Shown: positions 1 through 7,207 of the stretch, piece after piece
How positions within the stretch are numbered: position 1 is the first letter of the stretch
Layout: every line of letters starts with the position of its first letter
Assembly (NCBI GenBank): GCA_051877515.1
Contig: JBJEIY010000050.1
Location: forward strand, 1 to 64,000
Reading direction: 5' to 3'
Length of the DNA stretch: 64,000 bases
DNA from: XBB1006 sp051877515
Lineage (GTDB): Bacteria; Bacillota; Clostridia; Lachnospirales; Lachnospiraceae
Position numbers and translations under genes: made by a program
Notes under the pieces: model-generated
The model's database searches: none
What the model was told of the DNA's origin: nothing
What the model saw: the letters and a program-made list of their open reading frames with translations, nothing else

Positions 1-19
1 ACTTAGCCGATTTAAAACT

Positions 20-45
20 TAACTATTGACTTTCTTTAATAGTTA
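20..45 (-). terminator. weak stem-loop after the NUDIX gene
   Basis: An 8-bp inverted repeat (TAACTATT/AATAGTTA) with a 10-nt loop lies just past the stop of the NUDIX gene. On the minus strand it is followed by a short T-containing stretch (AAGTTTTAAA), so it could end that transcript weakly. The stem is AT-rich. Confidence 0.35.
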
Positions 46-48
46 GTC

Positions 49-612
49 TTATTTGTCTTCTGCAATTCCCAGCTCAATTGCTGCCCGCAGTACTGCATAC
101 TGGGTTTTTCCGTCAGGAATTTTTCCGGCGAGAACCAATTCCATTAGCTCCTTTAACGGAATCTCAACAATCTCCAGAAATTCATCTTCATCCAGATTCT
201 GTTTCCCTTCCTGCAAGCCTCTGGCAAGGAAAAGCGTGATCTTCTCATCACAGTAAGCCGGTGCCGGATAGTAAACACCCAGCTCCTTCCAATCCTGCGC
301 CGTAATTCCCGTCTCCTCCAGCAATTCCCGTTTTGCTGCCTGCAGCCTGTCCTCCTCTTTGGAGTTCAGTTTTCCCGCAGGAATTTCCAGTATCACATCC
401 CCCACCGGATAACGGTACTGCCGTTCCATAATCACATTTCCGTCCTCTGTCACCGGAATGACAGCAACTGCTCCCACATGACGTATGTATTCCCTGATGC
501 TCTCTTTTCCATTGGGCAGGATGATCTCATCACTGTATACATGAAGAAGTGTGCCGGAAAAGACCTCCCGGGAGGTTTTCATTTTTTCTGTTAGGTTGAT
601 TGAATCTTTCAT
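49..612 (-). CDS. NUDIX hydrolase, ADP-ribose pyrophosphatase type
   Basis: 187 aa, the usual size for ADP-ribose pyrophosphatases. These enzymes split ADP-ribose or similar nucleoside diphosphate compounds into AMP and a sugar phosphate in the cytoplasm. A Nudix box lies at about residues 80-103 (G...E...KRELLEETGI) with the metal-binding Glu pair; it has one extra residue before REL compared with the textbook spacing. The upstream IPAGK element is typical of the ADP-ribose subgroup. The ATG is preceded by GAGGATAAA. It follows the alpha/beta hydrolase gene by 20 nt on the same strand, so the two are probably co-transcribed. The exact substrate is inferred from the family. Confidence 0.85.
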   Translation of the reverse strand: MKDSINLTEKMKTSREVFSGTLLHVYSDEIILPNGKESIREYIRHVGAVAVIPVTEDGNVIMERQYRYPVGDVILEIPAGKLNSKEEDRLQAAKRELLEETGITAQDWKELGVYYPAPAYCDEKITLFLARGLQEGKQNLDEDEFLEIVEIPLKELMELVLAGKIPDGKTQYAVLRAAIELGIAEDK

Positions 613-632
613 TTTATCCTCACTTTAACATT

Positions 633-1424
633 TTATAAGACTTTTTCCAGTATCCGATTGAATTCCTCCGGAAATTCATAGAACATCATATGCCCACCCA
701 GAACATGTACCCCGGCATTTGGACATAGGGTTTTTAGATGAGCCCGGGCCTGCTTGCCCCATTGCTCTCTTACAATGAATTCCAGCTTTCCCTGTTCATC
801 TACCTTCTTTGCTTCCTCACTGAAATCACACTGCGCTCCGGAAAAAAATTCTTTTACCGCCAGGGAACACTCCAGATCCGCCATATTACAAATCTTGCGC
901 AACTCTTCTTCCGCAAGGTCGCCAAGAAAAGCTGTATGCTTTGCGAAATTCTCCACGCCCTTTCGGTATCCTTCTACCGTCCCGAGCCCGATTCGTGCCC
1001 GTTCAAGATTCTCCGGAAAGTATTCTACCCATCCATCCTCCGCAGTTCCCGTGCATTTGGGTGGCTGATCGATGATCACAATTTTCTGCACATACTTTAA
1101 GCCACACTCCCGAACAACCCCAAGTACCGGGTATGCTCCATAAGACCAGCCTATCAATACGGCTTTCTCAATTTCCAGTGCTTCCAGCAATTCTATCAGG
1201 TCTTTTGCCTGCCGTTGGTGACTCACATCCGTTCCCGTGGATTTACCATGGCCTCTGGGATCCATGGCGATCACACGATGATTTTTGCCAAAATACTCCA
1301 CCTGTTTGCAGAATACCTCCGAGGAATATCCCCAGCCCGGCACCAGAACCATTGGAATTCCGTGCCCCTTTGGACCCTGATCCATGTAATGTATGCTGTT
1401 TTGATCTGATGTTATCAAAAACAT
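633..1424 (-). CDS. alpha/beta hydrolase
   Basis: 263 aa alpha/beta-hydrolase-fold enzyme. The nucleophile elbow GWSYGA places Ser94, the oxyanion region is PGWG at about 29-32, a DPRGHGKS loop follows strand 4, and GGHMMFYE near the C terminus supplies the catalytic His (about 245). It has no signal peptide, so it should be cytoplasmic. GGGAGG lies 6 nt before the ATG. The substrate cannot be told from sequence; esters, thioesters or small amide substrates are all possible. It is first in a two-gene unit with the NUDIX hydrolase and diverges from the DUF4143 ATPase gene. Confidence 0.85.
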   Translation of the reverse strand: MFLITSDQNSIHYMDQGPKGHGIPMVLVPGWGYSSEVFCKQVEYFGKNHRVIAMDPRGHGKSTGTDVSHQRQAKDLIELLEALEIEKAVLIGWSYGAYPVLGVVRECGLKYVQKIVIIDQPPKCTGTAEDGWVEYFPENLERARIGLGTVEGYRKGVENFAKHTAFLGDLAEEELRKICNMADLECSLAVKEFFSGAQCDFSEEAKKVDEQGKLEFIVREQWGKQARAHLKTLCPNAGVHVLGGHMMFYEFPEEFNRILEKVL

Positions 1425-1488
1425 GTCTGCCTCCCTATCACTAATTCTTAAATTTACCCCTGTTTGTTTTTCTTGTCAACAGAAGACA

Positions 1489-1514
1489 CGGAATCTTTGA
1501 CTTTTCTGCCCGGT
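1489..1514. repeat. direct repeat, left copy, flanking the DUF4143 gene
   Basis: A 22-bp block beginning CGGAATCTTTGAC and ending TTTTCTGCC, plus a diverged tail, is repeated exactly at 3023-3044 on the other side of the ATPase gene in the same orientation. Similarity fades over a further 20-25 bp (GGT...TGTGATA). Confidence 0.8.
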
Positions 1515-1573
1515 CTTGCTATTGTATGTCGTGATAAAGAAAATTTTTCCTAATCGCTGTACTTAATAATTTG

Positions 1574-1602
1574 TTGTATTTTTCTTCCCTCTTGCGTATA
1601 AT
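1574..1602 (+). promoter_or_regulatory. sigma-A promoter of the DUF4143 ATPase gene
   Basis: TTGTAT (1574-1579), a 17-nt spacer and TATAAT (1597-1602) lie about 60 nt before the ATPase start. Confidence 0.6.
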
Positions 1603-1612
1603 ATAATAAAAA

Positions 1613-1628
1613 TGTGGTTATAACCACA
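1613..1628. promoter_or_regulatory. perfect 16-bp palindrome, putative operator
   Basis: TGTGGTTATAACCACA is a perfect palindrome with no loop. It sits 10 nt after the -10 box, over or just past the expected transcription start, which is a classical repressor site position. The cognate regulator is unknown. Confidence 0.6.
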
Positions 1629-1660
1629 AAAATATATATAAAAGTGTGAGGACTGACTCT

Positions 1661-3007
1661 ATGGAGCGATTTATTTTGGAAAAATTACTGGACTGGAAGA
1701 ATTCACCCTATCGCAAACCTCTGATCCTGAAGGGTGTACGTCAGGTAGGTAAGACCTGGATCCTGAAAGAGTTCGGCAAACGTTATTACGAGAATACCGC
1801 CTACTTTAACTTTGATGAAAATGAAGAATACAAACAGTTCTTTGAAACCACCAAAGATGTGGACCGAATTTTGCAAAATCTAATGTTAGCCAGCGGTCAG
1901 ATGATTGTACCGGAAAAGACCCTCATCATTTTTGATGAGGTGCAAGACTGCCCGAAGGTCATCAACTCCATGAAGTATTTCTGCGAAAACGCACCGCAAT
2001 ATCATATTGCCTGCGCCGGTTCCCTACTGGGCATTGCCCTGGCCAAGCCCTCTTCTTTCCCTGTAGGTAAAGTCAATTTCATGCAGATTGACCCTATGAC
2101 CTTTTCAGAATTTTTGATTGCCAATGGCGACGAGAATCTTGCTGCGTATCTGAAAAGTATGGAAAGCATTGAGCCGATTCCTGATGCCTTTTTCAATCCA
2201 CTCTATGAGAAATTGAAAATGTACTATGTTACCGGTGGTATGCCCGAGTCCGTACTGATGTGGACAGAGGCACGGGATGTTGCTGCTATGCAGGAAGCCC
2301 TGTCCGGAATCCTTAATGCCTATGAGCGTGACTTTGCCAAGCACCCCAATATCAGCGAGTTTCCTAAAATCTCTATGATTTGGAAATCCATACCATCCCA
2401 GCTGGCAAGGGAAAACAAAAAGTTTATCTACAAAGTTGTCAAAGAGGGCGCAAGAGCCCGGGAATACGAAAATGCCCTGCAGTGGTTGGTAGATGCCCGC
2501 CTGGTGCACAAAATCTACCGAAGCTCTGCACCCGGTCTTCCGATGGCTGCATACGATGATTTATCTGCATTTAAGATTTATCTGGTAGATGTGGGGCTGC
2601 TTCGCCGTTTGGCCCAGTTGGCACCTACGGCTTTCGGAGAAGGTAATCGCCTATTTACGGAGTTCAAGGGTGCACTAACCGAAAATTATGTGCTACAGAC
2701 CTTGATTACGCAGTTTGAGGTGGTTCCTCGTTACTGGACACAAACTAATCCTCCATATGAGGTAGATTTCCTTATTCAGCGTGAAAATGATATTTTCCCT
2801 GTTGAGGTCAAATCTGAGTCCAATACATCCAGCAAGAGCCTTAAAAAGTTTAAGGAATTATTCCCGGATAAAGTCAAACTCCGTGTGCGATTCTCTCTGG
2901 GTAATCTAAAGCTGGATAATGATGTCCTGAATATTCCTCTCTTCATGGCCGATCAAACTGATCGCCTGATTGGACTGGCATTAGAGCAGATTCCAAAATC
3001 AATTTAG
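1661..3007 (+). CDS. DUF4143-type AAA+ ATPase
   Basis: 448 aa if started at ATG 1661, which has GAGGA 8 nt upstream; an in-frame GTG at 1646 would add 5 residues but lies inside that ribosome site. The N-terminal AAA domain has a Walker A GVRQVGKT (residues 25-32) and a Walker B LIIFDEVQD at about 88-96. The C-terminal DUF4143 part carries a restriction-endonuclease-like pattern, VDFLIQ...FPVEVKS. These proteins are common in gut Firmicutes and Bacteroidetes and their role is not established; nucleic-acid processing or defence has been suggested. A monocistronic unit with its own promoter and palindrome, flanked by direct repeats, suggests a self-contained cassette. Confidence 0.85.
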   Translation: MERFILEKLLDWKNSPYRKPLILKGVRQVGKTWILKEFGKRYYENTAYFNFDENEEYKQFFETTKDVDRILQNLMLASGQMIVPEKTLIIFDEVQDCPKVINSMKYFCENAPQYHIACAGSLLGIALAKPSSFPVGKVNFMQIDPMTFSEFLIANGDENLAAYLKSMESIEPIPDAFFNPLYEKLKMYYVTGGMPESVLMWTEARDVAAMQEALSGILNAYERDFAKHPNISEFPKISMIWKSIPSQLARENKKFIYKVVKEGARAREYENALQWLVDARLVHKIYRSSAPGLPMAAYDDLSAFKIYLVDVGLLRRLAQLAPTAFGEGNRLFTEFKGALTENYVLQTLITQFEVVPRYWTQTNPPYEVDFLIQRENDIFPVEVKSESNTSSKSLKKFKELFPDKVKLRVRFSLGNLKLDNDVLNIPLFMADQTDRLIGLALEQIPKSI

Positions 3008-3022
3008 TAGAAAAGCGACAAT

Positions 3023-3048
3023 CGGAATCTTTGACTTTTCTGCCTGGT
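3023..3048. repeat. direct repeat, right copy, flanking the DUF4143 gene
   Basis: Second copy of the 22-bp block at 1489-1510, 15 nt after the ATPase stop codon and in the same orientation. Confidence 0.8.
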
Positions 3049-3115
3049 GGTGTATTTTTGTGCTTGTGATAGGAATGGTAGGGAAAATAAAAAGTTTAAG
3101 GAAGTGATACACGGC

Positions 3116-3144
3116 TTGCAATCAATAAACTCTCGTGGTATCAT
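3116..3144 (+). promoter_or_regulatory. promoter of antisense RNA copy 1
   Basis: TTGCAA, a 17-nt spacer and TATCAT. The spacer ends CTCTCGTGG, identical to the spacer end of the second copy at 13627-13655. Confidence 0.65.
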
Positions 3145-3150
3145 ATATTT

Positions 3151-3243
3151 ATAAAAAGGTGCTGCCGATAGACGGCTAGACCCCTTTTAAATTAGCTAAT
3201 AAAAATGATCGCCGTGGTTGGGGAACTAATGGCGGTCGTTTTT
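3151..3243 (+). ncRNA. putative antitoxin small RNA, copy 1
   Basis: A roughly 93-nt transcript is predicted from the promoter at 3116-3144. It contains GGTGCTGCCGATAGACGGC, with an internal GCCG/CGGC stem, and ends in a hairpin, ATGATCGCC/GGCGGTCGT (3205-3213 and 3231-3239), followed by T5. The same architecture recurs at 13662-13760. The 3' end is antisense to the last codons of a minus-strand mini-ORF ending KNDRH-stop, as expected for a type I toxin-antitoxin pair of the TxpA/RatA sort. Function is inferred from the arrangement. Confidence 0.5.
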
Positions 3244-3279
3244 GCGTACATGGCTATCTTCATCTTCCCATCCTGTCAT
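3226..3279 (-). pseudogene. remnant of a small type I toxin gene, copy 1
   Basis: A 17-codon minus-strand ORF (MTGWEDEDSHVRKNDRH) with no ribosome site and no hydrophobic segment. Its last six residues, RKNDRH, match the end of the membrane peptide ORF at 13742-13882. This is most simply a decayed toxin whose 3' end survives under the antisense RNA. Confidence 0.35.
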
Positions 3280-3310
3280 TTAAAATTTATAGAACCATAT
3301 TATATGCTAA

Positions 3311-3332
3311 AAGCAGGTCCCACGACCTGCTT
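3311..3332 (-). terminator. terminator after the coiled-coil membrane protein gene
   Basis: Perfect 8-bp stem AAGCAGGT/ACCTGCTT with a 6-nt loop; on the minus strand it is followed by a TTTT-containing tail. It lies 25 nt past the stop of the 3357-4619 gene. Confidence 0.6.
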
Positions 3333-3356
3333 CTGGAAACTCATTATTATTCCATT

Positions 3357-4619
3357 CTACTTCCACTTTAACTCAACTTTAAAATCATACCCGGAAATGA
3401 TACTCTCAATTTCATCTTCCGTGATTTGTTCGGAAGATCCTTTTTCTGCATTTCCGTTTCTGAAGTTGCCGGTATTGTGTACATAATAACCGAGCTTGTC
3501 GCTATATGCAATATCCCATGCTTTACCGGTTGTATCATAAAACGTTCCGTCTTTGAACCTTCCTACATACAATGTCTTCACGGTTCCATCTTTATGATAT
3601 ATGATCTCATAAGCCTTACCCGTATCATCATTGTATTTGTCGTCTGAAGTATTTCCGGAGTAATAGGTAAGAACCTTCGGCTCCGTTTTCTCCACAAATC
3701 TGTCCGCGTATAAGATATCCGTTATCCTTACATTGGTGCTGGTAAAATTCTTTTTCTCATCATAATCAAGCGAATAAAGAATATTGATACCGCTGTTACT
3801 GTTGTCCTTGCATTTTTTATCGGAATAAATCCATTCTCCATCTGCTGTCTCGGAACTGCAAAAAGACTTATAATCCAAGCGACGGCCATCCTTATAGTTC
3901 GATTCACAGATTCCGTATAAGGAACCGTCTGAATTATAGGCATTGATTACACAATAACCGTCCCAGTGATAGTTCTCATTGTACTGTCCCAAAAAATAAA
4001 CTTCTTTGTCATCCTGCATATAGGTAAGCAGAATCGTTTCATTAATGAAGTCTTCTGCAATGCATGCATTTCCATCCGCATCTGTTCCTATGCAGGTTTC
4101 TCCTGTGAAAGAAGCCTTCGATATAGAAGTATGATTGGGCTCTACAGACACTTCATCAATAGATTCTGTCAGATCCGATGATGCTGAAATAACACCCATG
4201 TTTAATAGTTCTTCAATGAGGGTTAACCTGGTATCCAGCCCCTTGTTGGAAGAGCTGCCATATAAGAATTCATTCACTCCATTCAGACTGGTTTCAATAT
4301 TGTCTATGCGTTTTGACAATGTCGTGTCCTTCTGCATATTCTCTATACATGTACTATTCGCAGCAACAATCCTGTTTAAATCATATACTTGTTTTGCTGT
4401 AAAACCCAAAACTCCTAATGCAGCTACACATAACGCTCCTGTTACACCCAAAACAATTTTAACTAATAAACTGGAGGCAGAAATAACCCTTCCCTGTTGT
4501 CCCTGTTCCTGCGAATTCTCTCCGCCGGGCTCAACTATTTGTAAATCATTTCTTTTCTTATTACTCATATTGACAGTAATTCCTTCGTTTTCTTTTGTAT
4601 TAAGACTTAGACACCCCAT
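3357..4619 (-). CDS. unknown membrane-anchored coiled-coil protein with MORN-like C terminus
   Basis: 420 aa, not recognised as a named family. GGGAGG 6 nt before the ATG supports this start over an internal Met-18. A basic/polar N terminus is followed by one transmembrane helix (about 48-72, VKIVLGVTGALCVAALGVLG), then a helical, probably coiled-coil stretch (about 73-140), then a Ser/Thr linker. The C-terminal half is Tyr/Gly/Asp-rich with repeated short strands of the form GQYNENYHWDGYC, CESNYKDGRRL and VGRFKDGTFYDTTG, which resemble MORN-type repeats. The bulk probably faces outward. It lies 107 nt downstream of the AlbA_2 gene on the same strand. Confidence 0.7.
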   Translation of the reverse strand: MGCLSLNTKENEGITVNMSNKKRNDLQIVEPGGENSQEQGQQGRVISASSLLVKIVLGVTGALCVAALGVLGFTAKQVYDLNRIVAANSTCIENMQKDTTLSKRIDNIETSLNGVNEFLYGSSSNKGLDTRLTLIEELLNMGVISASSDLTESIDEVSVEPNHTSISKASFTGETCIGTDADGNACIAEDFINETILLTYMQDDKEVYFLGQYNENYHWDGYCVINAYNSDGSLYGICESNYKDGRRLDYKSFCSSETADGEWIYSDKKCKDNSNSGINILYSLDYDEKKNFTSTNVRITDILYADRFVEKTEPKVLTYYSGNTSDDKYNDDTGKAYEIIYHKDGTVKTLYVGRFKDGTFYDTTGKAWDIAYSDKLGYYVHNTGNFRNGNAEKGSSEQITEDEIESIISGYDFKVELKWK

Positions 4620-4726
4620 TATCTACCTCCCAAAAACACCGCCGTTATCTTTGGTAGGAAATAAAAGATGTTACTCATTCTATTATACTCTCTTTTGTCA
4701 AGTCTTTCTCATTTTTTGCAATACTC

Positions 4727-6241
4727 TCAATCTTTTACCAAAACATTATTTGCATCCTGCATGTTATCGGAAGCATAATGTATTTTTTCTTCTGCTATTA
4801 ATTCTTCTATGCAATTTCTAAAAGTTTTTGAAGCATTGCCTGAATATCCCAGTCTTTTATATAGCTCATTAGCCGAAATGCTTTCGTCATCCAAAACATC
4901 TAATATGAGTGTTTTTATCTGTTCTTTTGTTCTACGTTTTGGTGCAGCTATGACATCAGTGGATTTTTCTTCATTACTAACCTTTCCATTATCCAGAAAT
5001 GCTTCATGAATCGGAATAATAACAGAAAAAAACGAACGTTCTTCATCTGTAAGAAGTAATGGTAACGGAGAACCATTTTCTTTAATCGCTTTAATAGCAG
5101 TTGGGATTCCAGTGTTTCTTCCTTCTACAAGATGCAGTTCTTTTAGGAAATCTCCTATTCTTCGATTTCTATACCTTCTCGTTCTCATCTGGTATCTTCT
5201 TATATCCTCATCAGTAATTGATCTGTCCGGTCCCGGTGCGCTGGTAATTTCTATCTTATCAGCTTCAATTCGCACAGTAACGGGTTCATGTATCTGATAA
5301 GATTTGTGATAAATTGCATTTGAAAGAAATTCTTCAATCGCTTCATAACTATAGTTTTTAACTCTTATAGCTTCTGCTTGTCCGGTAACCTTAAAAATTT
5401 TCTCTGCGATTACATTATTGTTTATATAATTCAGTGCATTTTGTAATTGTTCGTCTATCGGTCCAGCGAAAATGCGCTCTTCCATTCCCTGACCTGTTGG
5501 ATCCGGAATATTAACAACTTCTATCCGGCTATAAGGGAAAAACATTTCCGGATGATCATTAAAAAACAAAATTCCAACATTCAATGGTTTATAATATTCT
5601 GATGGACCATCTGCTATCCTCAGATTTCTTGCCAATTGTTCGGTATCCAAATTATCAATATCATCAAGTAAGCTGCTATTCACATTTTGCAGGTAATTCT
5701 TTATGATTGGATATTTTAGATCCTTCATCTCAGCCCTTGGATTTATCCTATCGTCAAACGGAATATTATGTGATAAAGACATCAATTCTTTTACATCTAT
5801 ATCGGTAGCTTCAATCGTACTGGACAATTTTCGTATATAATATATCTTTTCACTGTTCTTTGAATCAGGTGCCTTTGGGCATGCATATGGTCTTTCGTAT
5901 CCACCAGGGCACCACACCAATAGAAGCATTTTCCCATCAAAATATACCGGTTCAGTCTGTGGAATATATACCGGTTTCAGGTAGTTACAATATCTAAGCA
6001 GTTCTTTTTGTATCTTATCGACAGAATTTGGATCTATTCCCTTTACCGGTCTAACTACTTTCCCGTGTTTTTCTTCTGCTCCTATAACAATATATCCGCC
6101 GCCCCAATTATCAATATCGTTAGCAAATGCGCTAATAGTCTTTAAGGTTGTTTCCGGATTCCAGCCTTTCTTAAATTCAATTCTAGCCCATTCCACAACA
6201 TTTTCTGTTAAAAGTTTTTCTATGGTAATTGGAATCGCCAT
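4727..6241 (-). CDS. AlbA_2 (Schlafen-type) / HATPase_c_4 putative regulator
   Basis: 504 aa from the ATG at 6241, chosen because GGAGGTGG lies 4 nt upstream; an upstream in-frame Met would read through that site. The N-terminal AlbA_2 domain (about 5-140) includes EWARIEFKKGW and GGGYIVIGAEE. A GHKL/HATPase-like region (about 295-335, EEFLSNAIYHKSY...KIEITSAPGP) and a C-terminal winged helix follow. This architecture is often annotated as an ATP-binding or RNA-binding-domain regulator. The promoter carries three direct TTACG repeats plus an inverted CGTAA, so autoregulation is likely. Proteins of this class are frequent in accessory and defence regions. Confidence 0.8.
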   Translation of the reverse strand: MAIPITIEKLLTENVVEWARIEFKKGWNPETTLKTISAFANDIDNWGGGYIVIGAEEKHGKVVRPVKGIDPNSVDKIQKELLRYCNYLKPVYIPQTEPVYFDGKMLLLVWCPGGYERPYACPKAPDSKNSEKIYYIRKLSSTIEATDIDVKELMSLSHNIPFDDRINPRAEMKDLKYPIIKNYLQNVNSSLLDDIDNLDTEQLARNLRIADGPSEYYKPLNVGILFFNDHPEMFFPYSRIEVVNIPDPTGQGMEERIFAGPIDEQLQNALNYINNNVIAEKIFKVTGQAEAIRVKNYSYEAIEEFLSNAIYHKSYQIHEPVTVRIEADKIEITSAPGPDRSITDEDIRRYQMRTRRYRNRRIGDFLKELHLVEGRNTGIPTAIKAIKENGSPLPLLLTDEERSFFSVIIPIHEAFLDNGKVSNEEKSTDVIAAPKRRTKEQIKTLILDVLDDESISANELYKRLGYSGNASKTFRNCIEELIAEEKIHYASDNMQDANNVLVKD

Positions 6242-6260
6242 AATCCACCTCCATGACCTC

Positions 6261-6309
6261 TTACGGCTCACTTACGACTTCGCTTACGATTAAATTATAA
6301 AGTCGTAAG
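6261..6309. promoter_or_regulatory. operator-like TTACG repeats before the AlbA_2 gene
   Basis: TTACG occurs at 6261, 6272 and 6284 (11-12 bp apart, about one helical turn) and its inverse CGTAA at 6304. Part forms an inverted repeat, ACTTACGACTT/AGTCGTAAGT, flanking the -10 box. This suggests cooperative binding of a repressor. Confidence 0.6.
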
Positions 6310-6322
6310 TAAATTGTGTCAA
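6294..6322 (-). promoter_or_regulatory. promoter of the AlbA_2 gene
   Basis: On the minus strand, TTGACA (6317-6322), a 17-nt spacer and TATAAT (6294-6299). Confidence 0.75.
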
Positions 6323-6397
6323 ATGTATTATTCCCACTTTAGGATAAACAACACAGTTTGAAATCCTAAAACCTAGAATAAATCCGACAATTTATAG

Positions 6398-7156
6398 CTA
6401 CCGGATTTTATCAGCAACCCGTGCAATAAATTCTATATTCGTTGGCTTTTCGCCATCAATTGAGAACCCTAAAATATTTTTCATCTCTTCCGATCTGCCA
6501 TGTAACCATGTGATCTCAATTGCATTGCGGATTCCCTCTTCCACACGGTTTAACGATGTCTGATATAATTTTGCTATACTTGGATAGAGTGTTTCCGAAA
6601 CCAAATCCAGTACTTGCGCATCCTCTACCGCCATGAGAACCGCTTCCTTAAGATAATCATAGCCCTTACTATGTATCGGTACATCTATTTCACGAAAAAT
6701 GTTCTTTATGGCTTCTTCCGGATTCCGCTTCTTACTTTCTTCCAGTGTAATGCCTTGCATATTTAGATTGTTGTTTCGTAGATTGTACATGTATTTAATC
6801 CTGGTAATCAAATCTAAATCATCCTGAGGTGGCATCAAGAAAATCGTTGCACCTTTAAAAAACGCATCTACTGCAATGCGTTCCTTTTCCATTGAGAAAA
6901 GAACAATGACTGCTGGACGTTTTCCGATTTCCATACTATTATTTAACTTATCTACCCAGCTTGGTGCATCCAGCTTCGACATAACAATATCTACGAGGAC
7001 AACATCCGGCTCTGTTGTTTGAATCATTTCAAATGCTTTTTCTCCGTCTTGTGAAGTTCCAACCACAATTATTTCCTCGTCACTATTGACGATCCTCTCT
7101 AATTTCTGCCGGTCAAGATCCTGCTCATCAACAATTGCGACTCTTATTTTCTCCAT
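6398..7156 (-). CDS. Spo0A-like response regulator with degenerate receiver
   Basis: 252 aa, the same length and domain order as Spo0A: receiver (1-125), linker, then a Spo0A C-terminal DNA-binding domain (about 140-252) with the family hallmarks IHSKGYDYLKEAV, LYPSIAKLYQTS, RVEEGIRNAIEITW and PTNIEFIARVADKIR. The acidic pocket (D10, D13) and phospho-acceptor Asp56 are present. The switch Thr is replaced by Phe87 and the invariant Lys of the LKP motif by Met108, so classical phosphorelay signalling is doubtful. GGAGG lies 6 nt before the ATG. Its place among accessory genes marks it as a paralogue, not the sporulation master gene. It probably binds 0A-box-like DNA. Confidence 0.85.
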   Translation of the reverse strand: MEKIRVAIVDEQDLDRQKLERIVNSDEEIIVVGTSQDGEKAFEMIQTTEPDVVLVDIVMSKLDAPSWVDKLNNSMEIGKRPAVIVLFSMEKERIAVDAFFKGATIFLMPPQDDLDLITRIKYMYNLRNNNLNMQGITLEESKKRNPEEAIKNIFREIDVPIHSKGYDYLKEAVLMAVEDAQVLDLVSETLYPSIAKLYQTSLNRVEEGIRNAIEITWLHGRSEEMKNILGFSIDGEKPTNIEFIARVADKIR

Positions 7157-7207
7157 TTGTTCCTCCTAAGCACCTTTTCGGGCTATCTGTATCTTTTTTT
7201 CAGTTCT

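Noticed and set aside
4135..4821. 228-codon plus-strand frame opposite the coiled-coil and AlbA_2 genes
   Set aside because: Antisense shadow of two supported genes and their spacer.
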